Positions 52,854 to 63,785 are shown, counted from the first letter of the stretch. The stretch is 64,000 bases of DNA from Companilactobacillus zhachilii (GCF_003606365.2 NZ_CP031933.2:868001-932000); one strand, 5' to 3'. Notes: generated by a model not told the origin, from the letters alone. Program-made: numbers and translations.

Positions 52854-53879
52854 ATGGCTAAATATTTTGCAGATGTTTCCAGCTTTCAACGTGACGATTT
52901 AGGCTTCTTTCAAGAATTAGTTAATGCAGGTGTGGCTAGTGTTCTAATTAAAACCACACAAGGCAGCCCTGATGGAGATAACTATATTAATCCTAAATCT
53001 ACCAATCAAGCACGGAATGCTTTAGCAGCTGGAATGAATGTCGGCTTCTATCATTATTTCTTAGCAACAAGCGTTACAGACGCTATCAATGAAGCAAAAT
53101 TTTTTGAGCAATCTGTTATCAATTTAGGGTTTGGTAAAGATACTCCGCTTTGTGTTGATGTCGAAGATCCGTCATTGAATACGTCAGCAATAGCAAGCTA
53201 TGTTGATACTTTCATTAATTATCTTGAAACACAAGGCTATACAAATGTATTTCAATACTCAATGGAAAGCTGGTTCAATCAAGGTATCTTGAACGCTAAT
53301 AAACACCCAACATGGGTTGCTAGTTATGGGTCAAGCGATTGTGGAGCAAGAGGTAACATTGTTGCTTGGCAGTACACTTCGAATTGGGGAGGTAGCTCTC
53401 AAGATATGAGTTACGACTGGGGAATCTTTGATAAGCAACCAGCTAAAACTGAAGCAGCCACACAACCTACAGTTGAACCTGAAAAACCTAAAGTAGAAAA
53501 TGTTATCAAATTAACTGAACAAACACATCCAGTAGATAGATTAGGTATTGAAAGACCTGAAACATACGAGGTGGGTTCAACTTGGAAGAGTTCAGATATC
53601 GTTATGATCAATAACGAGCCGCATTACCAAATTGCTACCGATATTTTTGTTCCAATCTCTAAGACCACATTTAAGGATTTTATTATCGTTAAATATACGG
53701 ACGATTCACCGGCACCTGTCTTTGATTCGAAGGGAAAACGTGTACAGAATGCGTCTGTCAGCACTGGAAAATCCTTTAAAACTGCTGGATTCAAAGTTAT
53801 TAACGGAATTCCAATGGCAAAAATTGCTACTGATCAATTTATTCCATTCGAGTATACTTCTGGCTCAAGATTTGAATAG
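52854..53879 (+). CDS. GH25 endolysin with SLAP-like cell-wall-binding repeats
   Basis: 341 residues. GH25 lysozyme domain (about 1-195): DVSSFQ with Asp7, VDVEDP with Asp102 and Glu104. Two C-terminal modules (about 215-275 and 280-340) end ATDIFVP and ATDQFIP, of the SLAP type that binds lactobacillus cell wall. No signal peptide, so it depends on the holin. Starts one base after the holin stop. Confidence 0.93.
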   Translation: MAKYFADVSSFQRDDLGFFQELVNAGVASVLIKTTQGSPDGDNYINPKSTNQARNALAAGMNVGFYHYFLATSVTDAINEAKFFEQSVINLGFGKDTPLCVDVEDPSLNTSAIASYVDTFINYLETQGYTNVFQYSMESWFNQGILNANKHPTWVASYGSSDCGARGNIVAWQYTSNWGGSSQDMSYDWGIFDKQPAKTEAATQPTVEPEKPKVENVIKLTEQTHPVDRLGIERPETYEVGSTWKSSDIVMINNEPHYQIATDIFVPISKTTFKDFIIVKYTDDSPAPVFDSKGKRVQNASVSTGKSFKTAGFKVINGIPMAKIATDQFIPFEYTSGSRFE

Positions 53880-53986
53880 TAAAGACTAGACAAATATAAT
53901 AATATGCGTTATCTTAATGTTGTTCATTGACGTTGACAATATTGTAATTACCTTGGTTTTGAATTAACTTTGATAGTGTTAGAAGA

Positions 53987-54023
53987 GCCCATCATCTATT
54001 AATTTAGGTGGTGGGCTTTTTTT
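53987..54023 (+). terminator. Terminator of the lysis operon
   Basis: GCCCATCATC-(10)-GGTGGTGGGC, ten pairs, then seven Ts. Located 108 bases after the endolysin stop; the stretch between shows no gene. Confidence 0.9.
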
Positions 54024-54124
54024 ATTTTAAACGGTTGGTTGATAATTCAATGCTGATTTTGTTTGCTATTGGAAAGTATGAACCGGCAAAATTCTTGGAA
54101 TCACATTGTTCAATTAATGATTCG

Positions 54125-54147
54125 ATAAAATAAAAAGCCAATTAAGG
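54125..54147 (-). terminator. Terminator of the XhlA-like gene
   Basis: On the minus strand AGCC-TTAATT-GGCT followed by TTTTATTTTA, directly after the stop at 54150. Confidence 0.65.
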
Positions 54148-54149
54148 CT

Positions 54150-54353
54150 TTACTTAGTAAGTATTGCAACTAATAATCCAGTAAATACGGCTCCGAAAAT
54201 TCCTAAAATCCAATATAATAATTTATTACTTGATTCAACTTGATTTTTTACATCAACAATTTTTTCTTCAATTACATCAGATCTATGATCAATTTTTTCG
54301 GCTAATAATTCTTGAGTGTGTTTAAGTTCTTCTTTACTAGCATATTTATCCAT
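54150..54353 (-). CDS. XhlA-like coiled-coil membrane protein (leftward accessory gene near attR)
   Basis: 67 residues. MDKYASKEELKHTQELLAEK starts a coiled coil and the C-terminus is one membrane helix (LLYWILGIFGAVFTGLLVAI), the XhlA-like layout. GGAGGT lies before the ATG at 54353; a longer frame adds an Asn/Gly-rich stretch and no site. Opposite direction to the lysis genes and with its own terminator (54125-54147), so probably an independent prophage gene. Confidence 0.7.
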   Translation of the reverse strand: MDKYASKEELKHTQELLAEKIDHRSDVIEEKIVDVKNQVESSNKLLYWILGIFGAVFTGLLVAILTK

Positions 54354-54461
54354 ATTTGAACTACCTCCGTTACCCTTGTTATTATTGTCATTTCCATTAT
54401 TACAGTTATTGTAATACACATTATAACGTACATAGCCAAGTATATTGGGAAAATAATATAA

Positions 54462-54493
54462 AAAAACTACCAGCCATTATTGACTGGTAGCTC
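54462..54493 (-). terminator. Leftward terminator inside the right phage end
   Basis: CTACCAG/CTGGTAG stem; on the minus strand it is followed by seven Ts. It now stands 150 bases beyond the tRNA-Arg 3' end and may replace the terminator displaced to 10711-10756. Confidence 0.75.
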
Positions 54494-54523
54494 TAAACTT
54501 GTTCCCACTTTATATATTTTTTT

Positions 54524-54544
54524 CGTGGCTCACTCGTGGCTCAC
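54524..54544. repeat. Paired direct repeats near attR (integrase arm-site candidates)
   Basis: CGTGGCTCAC at 54524-54533 and 54535-54544, one base apart, matching the pair at 10919-10940 near attL. In the circular phage these pairs would flank the attP core. Confidence 0.7.
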
Positions 54545-54642
54545 TTTTGTTGAACTATATTGAATTATATAGAAACTTTAAATTTCATAAACGTTAATTT
54601 ATCAGTAATTTGATACTATGTGAAATATATAGGTAGGGTACT

Positions 54643-54656
54643 ATGCGCCACGTGGG
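54643..54656. other. attR core
   Basis: ATGCGCCACGTGGG, identical to 10834-10847. It covers the discriminator base and acceptor/T-stem 3' side of tRNA-Arg, so the tRNA stays intact after integration. Confidence 0.9.
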
Positions 54657-54715
54657 AGTCGAACCCACATTCCAGGAACCGGAATCCTGTGTGCGATCCA
54701 TTACACTAGCGGCGC
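54644..54715 (-). tRNA. tRNA-Arg (anticodon CCG)
   Basis: On the minus strand: acceptor GCGCCGC/GTGGCGC with one G-T pair, anticodon stem CAGGA/TCCTG around loop TTCCGGT (anticodon CCG, codon CGG), T-arm GTGGG-TTCGACT-CCCAC, discriminator A. CCA is not encoded. A possible promoter lies upstream (TTTACT and TAGAAT, 18 bases apart). It is the prophage attachment target. Confidence 0.95.
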
Positions 54716-54887
54716 ATTACTATCCTATTCTATCGCATACCTATATAAAAAGTAAATCATGAAAAAAATAATATTAATTTGCCGAATTGTAAACTTATGA
54801 CTTGATATTTTCACAAGAGAGTTTATACTTATAACTGTGCTTAAGAGATGACTTAGATTCATCCGGGCTTTTATTTTTTGAGTACAT

Positions 54888-54924
54888 GGGTCGTAAACAG
54901 ACATACAGGGACGATATTTGCCCC
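54888..54924 (+). promoter_or_regulatory. Possible CggR operator upstream of cggR
   Basis: GGGTCGTAAACAGACAT followed by ACAGGGACGATATTTGCCCC: two imperfect copies of a GGGAC-type half-site pattern similar to the Bacillus CggR operator (CGGGAC-N6-TGTC). It lies just before the cggR ribosome site. A promoter (TTGATA, 16 bases, TATACT) is visible about 75 bases upstream. Confidence 0.5.
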
Positions 54925-54938
54925 ATGGAGTATATCAA

Positions 54939-55985
54939 ATGACTAATAATGAAGATTTAGAATTGCTGGATTTAGTTGCCCCAGACTTCATTAAGACTCT
55001 GGAAAAGCGATTTAAAATACTTCAGAGTATCTCATTAATGGAGCCTGTCGGGCGCAGAGTGTTAGCTGATGATCTTAAGATTACTGAACGTGGTTTAAGA
55101 ACTGAAACTGATCTACTGAAGAAGCAAGGCTTACTTGTTTCTTCGAAATCTGGAATGTCTTTGACACGAACGGGTAGCGATGCAGTAGATCGGTTGACTG
55201 ATGTGTTAGCTGATTATCAAGGAACCGCTCTTTTAGAAAAACAATTGAGCAAGAAACTTGGAATTAGTCGTTGTATCATTTTACCTGGTAATGCTGACAA
55301 GCAGTATCGGGTGATCGATTCATTTGGTAGAAGACTTAATCAACTCTTAGGATCGATATTACCGTCTGGACAGTCAATGATTTCTGTTACCGGTGGTAGT
55401 ACCTTGGCACAAGTTGCAAGAAATCTTTCGCCAGACTTATCTAAGAACCGTCAACTGGTTTTTGTACCAGCTCGTGGTGGTGTGGGTGAGTCGGTAACGA
55501 TTCAAGCAAATAGTGTCTGTGCAGAGATGGCTTTAAAAACGCAAGGCCAGTACCGGGCTATGTACCTTCCAGAGGACATTAGCGAAAAAAGTTTTGAATC
55601 TTTGCAAAAAGAGACTTCAATTAAGTCGGTTCTTGAACTAATATATAGAAGTAGTGTTGTGATTCACAGTATCGGCACTGCAAGTATTATGGCAGATCGG
55701 AGAAATCTTTCCGAGCAGGAACAGAATGTTGTAGACAGTGGTAAAGCTGTTTCTGAAGCATTTGGTGATTTCTTTGATCAAAGTGGTAAACTTGTATATA
55801 AGGTACCTAGGATTGGACTTCATGTCCGGGACCTTGATAAAATAGAACATGTGATTGCAATTGCAGGTGGTCAGAGTAAGGCCAAGGCAATTCAGTCATA
55901 TATGAAAAACGCGCCTCATCATACAGTATTGATTACTGATGAAGGTGCCTCAAAGCTGATTTTAAGGGATAACCCTTTAAAATAA
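54939..55985 (+). CDS. cggR: Central glycolytic genes regulator
   Basis: 348 residues of the SorC/CggR family: N-terminal helix-turn-helix (about 30-75, LADDLKITERGLRTETDLLK) and C-terminal sugar-binding domain with SVTGGSTLAQVARNL and PARGGVGESVTIQAN. It represses gapA and following genes until fructose-1,6-bisphosphate binds. The start at 54939 is eight bases after GGAG; an upstream TTG lacks a site. gapA follows 34 bases after the stop. Confidence 0.93.
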   Translation: MTNNEDLELLDLVAPDFIKTLEKRFKILQSISLMEPVGRRVLADDLKITERGLRTETDLLKKQGLLVSSKSGMSLTRTGSDAVDRLTDVLADYQGTALLEKQLSKKLGISRCIILPGNADKQYRVIDSFGRRLNQLLGSILPSGQSMISVTGGSTLAQVARNLSPDLSKNRQLVFVPARGGVGESVTIQANSVCAEMALKTQGQYRAMYLPEDISEKSFESLQKETSIKSVLELIYRSSVVIHSIGTASIMADRRNLSEQEQNVVDSGKAVSEAFGDFFDQSGKLVYKVPRIGLHVRDLDKIEHVIAIAGGQSKAKAIQSYMKNAPHHTVLITDEGASKLILRDNPLK

Positions 55986-56019
55986 TATTTTTTTGATTTC
56001 CTGAAGGAGGAATTTTTGT

Positions 56020-57048
56020 ATGACTACAAAAGTTGGTATTAATGGATTTGGCCGTATCGGTCGTTTGGCATTCCGCCGTATCGCTGCACTTCAAGCAGCT
56101 GGCAAGACAGATTTGGAAGTTGTTGCAATTAACGATTTAACTTCACCTGCTATGCTTGCTCACCTATTGAAGTATGATACAGCTCATGGTAACTTCGAAA
56201 TTGACAAGATCAAGGCTGAAGATGCTGCTATCGTTGTTGATGGTAAGAAGATCCCTGTATATGCTGAAATGAACGCTGCAGACCTTAAATGGGTTGCAAA
56301 CGACGGTGTTGATATCGTTCTTGAATGTACTGGTTTCTACACATCATCAGAAAAGGCACAAGCTCATATCGATGCTGGTGCAAAACGTGTATTGATCTCA
56401 GCTCCATCAGGTGACATGCCTACAGTTGTTTATGGTGTTAACGATGACATCCTAACAAACGACGTTAAGATCGCTTCAGCTGGTTCATGTACAACAAACT
56501 GTCTTGCACCTCTAGCAAATGCCGTAAACAAAGAATTCGGTATTAAAGCTGGTACAATGACAACTATCCATGCTTACACAGCTACTCAAAAACTTCAAGA
56601 TGGTCCAGAACGTAAAGGTAATGTTCGTGCTGCACGTGCTGCTGCTGCAAACATCATCCCTCATTCAACTGGTGCTGCTAAGGCCCTAGGTCTAGTTGTT
56701 CCTGATTTGAAGGGTAAGCTTGATGGACATGCACAACGTGTTCCAGTTATTACTGGTTCAGTTACAGAATTAGTTGCAACTCTTGGTAAAGAAGTTACAG
56801 TTGACGAAGTAAACGCTGCTGTTAAGAAGTATACAGAAAACAACCCTTCATTCGGTTACAACGATGATGAAATCGTATCTTCAGATGTTATCGGTACATC
56901 ATTCGGTTCAATCTTTGACCCAACACAAACACAAATTGTTGGTTCAGGTGACGCCCAAGTTGTAAAGACTGTTGCTTGGTATGACAACGAATCAGGATTT
57001 ACTGCACAAATGGTTCGTACACTTGAAAAATTTGCTAGCTTAAACTAA
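56020..57048 (+). CDS. gapA: Glyceraldehyde-3-phosphate dehydrogenase
   Basis: 342 residues. NAD-binding [15 protein letters not shown] and catalytic Cys157 in [15 protein letters not shown]. Oxidises glyceraldehyde-3-phosphate to 1,3-bisphosphoglycerate in glycolysis. AGGAGG precedes the ATG. Codon use is strongly biased, as usual for a highly expressed gene. A hairpin terminator follows before pgk. Confidence 0.97.
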   Translation: MTTKVGINGFGRIGRLAFRRIAALQAAGKTDLEVVAINDLTSPAMLAHLLKYDTAHGNFEIDKIKAEDAAIVVDGKKIPVYAEMNAADLKWVANDGVDIVLECTGFYTSSEKAQAHIDAGAKRVLISAPSGDMPTVVYGVNDDILTNDVKIASAGSCTTNCLAPLANAVNKEFGIKAGTMTTIHAYTATQKLQDGPERKGNVRAARAAAANIIPHSTGAAKALGLVVPDLKGKLDGHAQRVPVITGSVTELVATLGKEVTVDEVNAAVKKYTENNPSFGYNDDEIVSSDVIGTSFGSIFDPTQTQIVGSGDAQVVKTVAWYDNESGFTAQMVRTLEKFASLN

Positions 57049-57108
57049 TTATTAGTTTAGATTAGTATCTAATTTAAGATAAAAACCTAATTTAGTGTGA
57101 TTTAAATT

Positions 57109-57142
57109 GGCGGAGGGAGGAAAACTCCTTCCGCCTTTTTTT
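57109..57142 (+). terminator. Terminator/attenuator between gapA and pgk
   Basis: GGCGGAGGGAG-GAAAA-CTCCTTCCGCC stem and seven Ts. Since pgk, tpiA and eno have no obvious strong promoter of their own right after it, partial read-through is likely and would give more gapA than pgk message. Confidence 0.88.
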
Positions 57143-57170
57143 AAGGAAAATATTGGAGGATTTATTTACA

Positions 57171-58385
57171 ATGGCTAAACTTATTGTTTCTGACGTTGAC
57201 GTAAAAGATAAAAAAGTCTTGATGCGTGTAGATTTCAACGTTCCTATTAAAGATGGTGTTGTCGGCGATACAAACCGTATCGTTGGTGCTATCCCAACAA
57301 TCAAATATGTTTCAGAACATGGTGGAAAGGTTATCTTGCTATCTCACTTGGGTCGTATTAAGAGTGATGAAGACAAGAAAGCTTTGTCATTGAAGCCAGT
57401 TGCTGCAAAACTTCAAGAATTAAGTGGAATGCCTGTTAAGTTCGTACCTGTAAACGAAGGTAAAGAACTTGAAGACGCTGTTAACGAACTAAAAGACGGC
57501 GAAATCCTACTTATGGAAAACACACGTTTCCAAGATATCGACAACGATTTCGGCAAACGTGAAAGTAAGAACGATCCTAAACTTGGCGAATACTGGGCAT
57601 CACTTGGTGACGTATTTATCAACGATGCTTTCGGTACAGCCCACAGAAGCCATGCTTCAAACGTTGGTATCTCAACAGCTATGAAGGCTGCTGGTAAGCC
57701 AGTTGCTGCTGGTTTCTTAATGGAAAAGGAAATCAAGTTCTTAGGTAACGCTGTTGCTAACCCTGTACATCCATTCGTAACAATCCTTGGTGGTGCAAAG
57801 GTTTCAGATAAGATCGGTGTTATTGAAAACTTAATTCCAAAATCAGACCACATCATTATCGGTGGTGGTATGGCTTATACATTCCTTGCAGCTCAAGGCC
57901 ACAAGATTGGTAAGTCACTATTCGAAGCAGATAAAGTTGACCTAGCTAAGGACCTCCTTCAAAAAGCTGGCGACAAGATCGTACTTCCTGTAGACCACAT
58001 CGTTGCTAAAGAATTCTCAAATGATGCTGATGCATCAACTACTGATGGTGTTGATATCCCTGATGACGAAATGGCTCTTGATATCGGACCTAAGACAGTT
58101 AAATTGTTCCAAGATACTCTAAAGGGTGCAAAGACTGTTGTATGGAATGGACCAATGGGTGCATTCGAAATGAGCAAGTTTGCTGAAGGTACACTAGAAG
58201 TTGGACGTGCTATGGGTAACTTGTCAGATGCTATTACTATCGTTGGTGGTGGTGACTCAACTGCTGCTGCTAAGAGTCTTGGTATTGCTGATAAGCTAAC
58301 ACACATCTCAACTGGTGGTGGTGCTTCACTAGAATACCTTGAAGGTAAGACATTACCTGGTATCGATTCAATTTCTAATAAATAA
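57171..58385 (+). CDS. pgk: Phosphoglycerate kinase
   Basis: 404 residues. [11 protein letters not shown] near the N-terminus, the hinge region, and the nucleotide site [13 protein letters not shown] near 360. Makes ATP from 1,3-bisphosphoglycerate. Start at 57171 with TTGGAGGA upstream; an in-frame start at 57153 lacks a site. Third gene of the glycolytic operon. Confidence 0.97.
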   Translation: MAKLIVSDVDVKDKKVLMRVDFNVPIKDGVVGDTNRIVGAIPTIKYVSEHGGKVILLSHLGRIKSDEDKKALSLKPVAAKLQELSGMPVKFVPVNEGKELEDAVNELKDGEILLMENTRFQDIDNDFGKRESKNDPKLGEYWASLGDVFINDAFGTAHRSHASNVGISTAMKAAGKPVAAGFLMEKEIKFLGNAVANPVHPFVTILGGAKVSDKIGVIENLIPKSDHIIIGGGMAYTFLAAQGHKIGKSLFEADKVDLAKDLLQKAGDKIVLPVDHIVAKEFSNDADASTTDGVDIPDDEMALDIGPKTVKLFQDTLKGAKTVVWNGPMGAFEMSKFAEGTLEVGRAMGNLSDAITIVGGGDSTAAAKSLGIADKLTHISTGGGASLEYLEGKTLPGIDSISNK

Positions 58386-58411
58386 TTATTTTTCAGAGGA
58401 GAATTAATTTT

Positions 58412-59164
58412 ATGCGTACACCTATTATTGCGGGTAACTGGAAGATGAACAAAAATCCTAAGGAAACTCAAGAATTTTTAGACGGTATCAAAGGTAAGTT
58501 GCCAGAATCAGGCGTAGAAACAATTATCGGTGCTCCAGCTATTGACCTTACAACACTTGTTGCAGGCGCTGAAGGTACACCTTTAAAGACTGCTGCTGAA
58601 AACTCATACTTTGAAGATGCTGGTGCCTTTACTGGTGAAACTTCACCTAAAGCACTTGATGAAATGGGTATCGACTATGTAATCATTGGTCACTCAGAAA
58701 GAAGACAATACTTCGGTGAAACTGATGAAGACATCAACAAGAAAGCTCATGCTATCTTGAAGAACAACATGCTACCAATCATCTGCTGTGGTGAAACACT
58801 AGAACAACGTGAAGCTGGCAAGGCTGAAGACTGGGTTACAGGTCAAATCGAAAATGCTGTTAAAGGTATTTCTGCTGCTGACTTAGCTAAATCAGTTATC
58901 GCTTACGAACCAATCTGGGCTATCGGTACTGGTAAGACTGCTACTGCTGATCAAGCACAAGAAATGGTTCACGTAATCCGTGAAAAGATTGCTAGTTTAT
59001 ACGATGCTGACACTGCTGACAAGGTACGTATTCTTTACGGTGGTTCTGTAAAACCTGCTAATGTTAAAGAATTAATGGCTAAAGAAGATATTGATGGTGG
59101 ACTTGTTGGTGGTGCATCAATGGATCCAGAATCATTTATCGCTTTAGCAACTTTCAATAAATAA
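58412..59164 (+). CDS. tpiA: Triosephosphate isomerase
   Basis: 250 residues. AGNWKMNK with the Lys, IGHSERR with the His, and [14 protein letters not shown] with the catalytic Glu are all present. Interconverts dihydroxyacetone phosphate and glyceraldehyde-3-phosphate. AGAGGAG upstream; 26 bases after pgk. Confidence 0.97.
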   Translation: MRTPIIAGNWKMNKNPKETQEFLDGIKGKLPESGVETIIGAPAIDLTTLVAGAEGTPLKTAAENSYFEDAGAFTGETSPKALDEMGIDYVIIGHSERRQYFGETDEDINKKAHAILKNNMLPIICCGETLEQREAGKAEDWVTGQIENAVKGISAADLAKSVIAYEPIWAIGTGKTATADQAQEMVHVIREKIASLYDADTADKVRILYGGSVKPANVKELMAKEDIDGGLVGGASMDPESFIALATFNK

Positions 59165-59246
59165 TAACTTTTCGGTTAGATATTTATTTTAAGCGTTAAA
59201 AAGGTTAAAATTAGTTTTGTATTAAAATCAAAAAGGAGATTTTTAA

Positions 59247-60551
<1,305 letters not shown>

Positions 60552-60573
60552 TTACAAATAAGTGATTAATTAA

Positions 60574-60597
60574 AACAGCCTTCGGGCTGTTTTTTTT
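60574..60597 (+). terminator. Terminator of the glycolytic operon
   Basis: AACAGCC-TTCG-GGCTGTT stem with a stable UUCG loop and a long T-run, 22 bases after the eno stop. Confidence 0.93.
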
Positions 60598-60619
60598 GTA
60601 CAATAGAATAGTAAATAAT

Positions 60620-60803
60620 TATGCCGTCTCCAGAGCCAAGAAAATATTAACTGGCTATGCGGACCGACCTGAGCCAAGGTCTCAGGTCTCGGTTTGAAGC
60701 CTTGCAAGACCGGCAAGTCTCCAAACGCGCCCGGTGGTGTAAGAGCTAAAGCTCTAACGCCACTTTCACAGCCAGTTAATATTTTCTCGGCTCTTCCGAC
60801 TAG
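60620..60803 (+). repeat. Structured intergenic repeat, copy 4
   Basis: TATGCCGTCTCCAG to CTTCCGACTAG. Outer stem GAGCCAAGAAAATATTAACTGGCT with its near-complement at the right end; GACCTGAG/CTCAGGTC hairpin with CCAAGGT loop; CTTGC/GCAAG hairpin; AGAGCT/AGCTCT hairpin. Located right after the eno terminator. Together with copy 5 it fills the 545-base space between eno and the oxidoreductase; the 86 bases between the copies carry nothing else. Confidence 0.85.
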
Positions 60804-60889
60804 TGTTTTTAACGTTTTGTATATTCTCTTGCAAAATTTCATTATATATAATCGATAGACACAATGTTGTATTAAAAAAATTAACTAAT

Positions 60890-61070
60890 ACTAGCTGGAG
60901 GGAACAATGAATTTAGGTAGCAGTGCAGGTGGCGTTATGGCTTTAGCCATTACACCACGGGACGTATTTTGAAATTCGCGAACCTTGCGAAGTTCAAAAT
61001 CGAGGTCTGAGACCTTGGCTCAGACCGGTCCCCACAGCCACCTAAATTCATTGGTCCCGGAAGCGGAATC
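60890..61070 (-). repeat. Structured intergenic repeat, copy 5
   Basis: Inverted: begins ACTAGCTGGAGG and ends CGGAAGCGGAA. Outer stem GGGACCAATGAATTTAGGT arm; GGTCTGAG/CTCAGACC hairpin with the same CCAAGGT loop; ATGGCT/AGCCAT hairpin. It lies 27 bases before the oxidoreductase start, so it would be in that gene's leader. Confidence 0.85.
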
Positions 61071-61096
61071 CTTAATAAAATCTGGAGGATATATTC

Positions 61097-62155
61097 ATGA
61101 CTTTAAAGATTGCATTTATTGGTTTTGGTAAATCTGCTAATCGTTATCACTTACCATATCTAAATGTTAGAGATAATTTTCAAGTGAAGACGGTTTACAC
61201 TCGTAAGGCTGTTGATGAAACTTTGGCACAACCTTATCGTGACAAAGGTGTGAACTTTACTAATGATTTAGCCGATATTTTAAATGATCCTGAAATTGAT
61301 GTGGTTACTATTTGCACACCGGCTCAAACGCATTATGAATTGGCAAAGCAAGTTATTGAAGCTAAGAAATCAGTGATTGTCGAGAAACCTTTTGTTGATA
61401 CGTTGGATCATGCTAAAGAATTGATTCAATTAGGTAAGGATAATGGTGTTTTGGTTATGCCTTATCAAAATCGTCGGTTTGATGGTGATTACTTGGCTGC
61501 CAAAAGGGTTATTGATCAAGGTTTTCTTGGAGATATCGTGGAAGTGGAGTCACATATTGACTACTATCGTCCAAACTCAGTTAACCAAAAGGGTACCAAA
61601 GAACAAGGAGAGTTTTATGGCTTAGGGATTCATTTGATGGATCGAATGGTTGCCTTGTTTGGTCGTCCTGATAAGGTTGTTTATGATATTCGCAATACTG
61701 AAGTGAGCGATGCGGTGGACAACTATTTTGATGTTGACTTGCATTACGGTACAAAAATGAAGGCTAAAATTAAAGTCAGTACCGATGTTGCTTCTGAATA
61801 TCCACGTTTTATTATTCATGGTATGAATGGTTCCTTCATTAAATATGGCGCTGATCAACAAGAGAATGACTTAAAGGCTGGTATTATGCCGGGAACTCCT
61901 GGCTTTGGTGAGGATAGTCCAATGTATTATGGGATTGCCAAGTACCGTAATGCTAATGGGGATTGGATTAAAAAGCAAATTAAAACTCCGTTAGGGGATT
62001 ACGGTTTGTATTATGATTCGGTTTACCAAACATTAGTTAATGGCAAAAAACGGCTTGTTTCAGATGAAGAAATTTTGACCGATATGGAACTGCTTGAAGC
62101 TGGCTTTTATCAAGCATCACCATCGATTTATGATGTACCAAAATTAAGTTTTTAG
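61097..62155 (+). CDS. Gfo/Idh/MocA family oxidoreductase
   Basis: 352 residues. N-terminal Rossmann domain with GFGKSANRYHLPYL and the sugar-dehydrogenase EKPF (VIVEKPFVDT, near 96); C-terminal Gfo/Idh substrate domain. NAD(P)-dependent dehydrogenases of this group act on sugars, inositols or bile pigments (biliverdin-type relatives); substrate unknown. TGGAGGA upstream. The ClC gene starts 15 bases later, so both may be one transcript. Confidence 0.9.
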   Translation: MTLKIAFIGFGKSANRYHLPYLNVRDNFQVKTVYTRKAVDETLAQPYRDKGVNFTNDLADILNDPEIDVVTICTPAQTHYELAKQVIEAKKSVIVEKPFVDTLDHAKELIQLGKDNGVLVMPYQNRRFDGDYLAAKRVIDQGFLGDIVEVESHIDYYRPNSVNQKGTKEQGEFYGLGIHLMDRMVALFGRPDKVVYDIRNTEVSDAVDNYFDVDLHYGTKMKAKIKVSTDVASEYPRFIIHGMNGSFIKYGADQQENDLKAGIMPGTPGFGEDSPMYYGIAKYRNANGDWIKKQIKTPLGDYGLYYDSVYQTLVNGKKRLVSDEEILTDMELLEAGFYQASPSIYDVPKLSF

Positions 62156-62170
62156 TTATAGGGGAAAATA

Positions 62171-63712
62171 ATGAAGTTAGCTTTTACTGATAATGAAAAA
62201 TTGAAACTAACAGTTGAAGGAATACTGGTAGGTATTTTATCTGGGTTGATTGTTAGTATGTTTCGCTGGACGATTGCCCATTCGTTAAAAGTATTTCAGG
62301 GACTGTATATTGCAGCTCGAACAAATGTGGCTTTGGTTGTTGGTTTAGTTGTATTGATGATTGTGGTTGGTTTCTTTGTCGGTTATTTACTGAAAAAGGA
62401 GCCAAATATTTCAGGTTCAGGTATTCCCCAGGTTGAAGCCCAATTGGGTGGAGAAATGCAGATGAACTGGTGGTCAATTTTATGGACTAAATTTGTGGGT
62501 GGAATTTTGAGTATTGGACCAGGTTTGTTTCTTGGTCGAGAAGGTCCATCGATCCAACTAGGTGCTGCCGTTGGACAAGGTGTTGGTGAATTAACACATG
62601 ATAATGCGGGCGTTAATCAACGTGTTTTGATTGCGAGTGGTGCCGCTGCCGGATTATCAGCCGCCTTCAGTGCTCCAATTGCCGGGGCCATGTTTGTTTT
62701 GGAGGAAGTTTATCACAATTTTTCGCCGTTAGTCTGGATTACGTCTTTAGCTAGTGCTGTCAGTGCTAACTTGATTGCGTTGTATGTTTTTGGACTACAA
62801 CCGGTGCTACAAGTTCCTTATAAATATAGTTTGCCGGTTAGATATTATTGGCATTTAGTTATTTTAGGAATTATTTTAGGCTTGATGGGACGTTTGTATC
62901 AAATTTGTACTTTATCAATGCCAGCGGTATTCAGCTTAACGCGCTTACCAAGATATATTCAGGGAATCATTCCCCTTATTTTGATTGTGCCTTTGGGAAT
63001 GATGGTGCCACAATTTATCGGTGGTGGTAATGAGATTATTATTAGTTTGACTAAATATGGCACTAGTTTGATGTTGATGCTAGGGTTGTTTATTATACGT
63101 TTCGTCTATTCGATGATTTCGTATGGCTCCGGTGTGCCCGGTGGTATCTTTTTGCCCATTCTTAATTTGGGGGCAATAATTGGTGCCATTTACGCAATTG
63201 CAATGAATCAACTTGGATTGTTGCCACTTTATTTTGAAAGTAATTTGATTATCTTTGCGATGGCGGGTTACTTTGCTTGTATTGGTAAAGCACCGTTTAC
63301 AGCTATTATTTTGGTGACCGAAATGGTCGGTTCACTTAAGCATCTGATGCCTTTAGCGGTGTTGTCATTAGTGGCCTATATCGTCGTTGATTTATTGAAT
63401 GGAGCTCCAATTTATGAAGCTCTTAAGGAACGACTTAATCTTAATTCTGATTATCTCAATCGCGTTAGTAAGTTTAATGATCGTTTGGAAGTACCAATTT
63501 ATGAAGGTAGTTCGATCGATGGTAAATATATTCGCGATATTCCTTTTCCAAAAGATATTTTGGTTGTATCAGTTTACCGTGGGGAGAGACAATTGATTCC
63601 TCGTGGTGATACTTTAATTAAGGCTGGGGACCGTTTGATTTGCATGGTCAATGCAGGACAACGAGCTAAAGTTGCTGCAAAATTGGCAGATTTGTTCAAA
63701 ACTATAGACTAG
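62171..63712 (+). CDS. ClC family chloride channel / H+-antiporter with TrkA-C-like domain
   Basis: 513 residues. Selectivity motifs GSGIPQVEAQL (near 77), GREGPSIQLGA (near 121) and GKAPFTAIIL (near 376), with about ten membrane helices. A C-terminal cytoplasmic domain (about 430-513), VPIYEGSSIDGKYIRDIPFP, looks like TrkA-C (RCK_C) and may bind a small ligand. Likely role in acid stress or fluoride/chloride movement; which ion is transported is not evident. Confidence 0.9.
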   Translation: MKLAFTDNEKLKLTVEGILVGILSGLIVSMFRWTIAHSLKVFQGLYIAARTNVALVVGLVVLMIVVGFFVGYLLKKEPNISGSGIPQVEAQLGGEMQMNWWSILWTKFVGGILSIGPGLFLGREGPSIQLGAAVGQGVGELTHDNAGVNQRVLIASGAAAGLSAAFSAPIAGAMFVLEEVYHNFSPLVWITSLASAVSANLIALYVFGLQPVLQVPYKYSLPVRYYWHLVILGIILGLMGRLYQICTLSMPAVFSLTRLPRYIQGIIPLILIVPLGMMVPQFIGGGNEIIISLTKYGTSLMLMLGLFIIRFVYSMISYGSGVPGGIFLPILNLGAIIGAIYAIAMNQLGLLPLYFESNLIIFAMAGYFACIGKAPFTAIILVTEMVGSLKHLMPLAVLSLVAYIVVDLLNGAPIYEALKERLNLNSDYLNRVSKFNDRLEVPIYEGSSIDGKYIRDIPFPKDILVVSVYRGERQLIPRGDTLIKAGDRLICMVNAGQRAKVAAKLADLFKTID

Positions 63713-63785
63713 AAATTTGACGTCATTTATGTTATTGTTTTAGGAGTGATTTCAGCTTTCAACACCATGAACGGAGGTTTTACAG

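Larger units (their letters stand above)
10834..54656. mobile_element. Siphovirus-type prophage integrated in tRNA-Arg
   Basis: The 43.8 kb unit is bounded by a 14-bp direct repeat that equals the 3' end of tRNA-Arg(CCG). Gene order is integrase, lysogeny genes, early/replication genes, late regulator, packaging, head, tail, lysis, as in lactobacillus temperate siphoviruses. Helicase (about 19733) and portal (about 32380) carry single-base frameshifts, so the prophage may not be able to complete a lytic cycle if these are genuine. None of the structured chromosomal repeats occur inside it, consistent with recent arrival. Confidence 0.96.

Noticed and set aside
10834..54656. CRISPR array or insertion-sequence transposase in the window
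   Set aside because: No spaced direct repeats of CRISPR type and no transposase-like protein were found.
56661..56843. Reverse-strand ORFs in gapA, pgk, tpiA and eno
   Set aside because: Long shadows are expected opposite highly biased codon usage; no start signals.
60570..60842. 90-codon leftward ORF after eno
   Set aside because: It covers the eno terminator and repeat copy 4.
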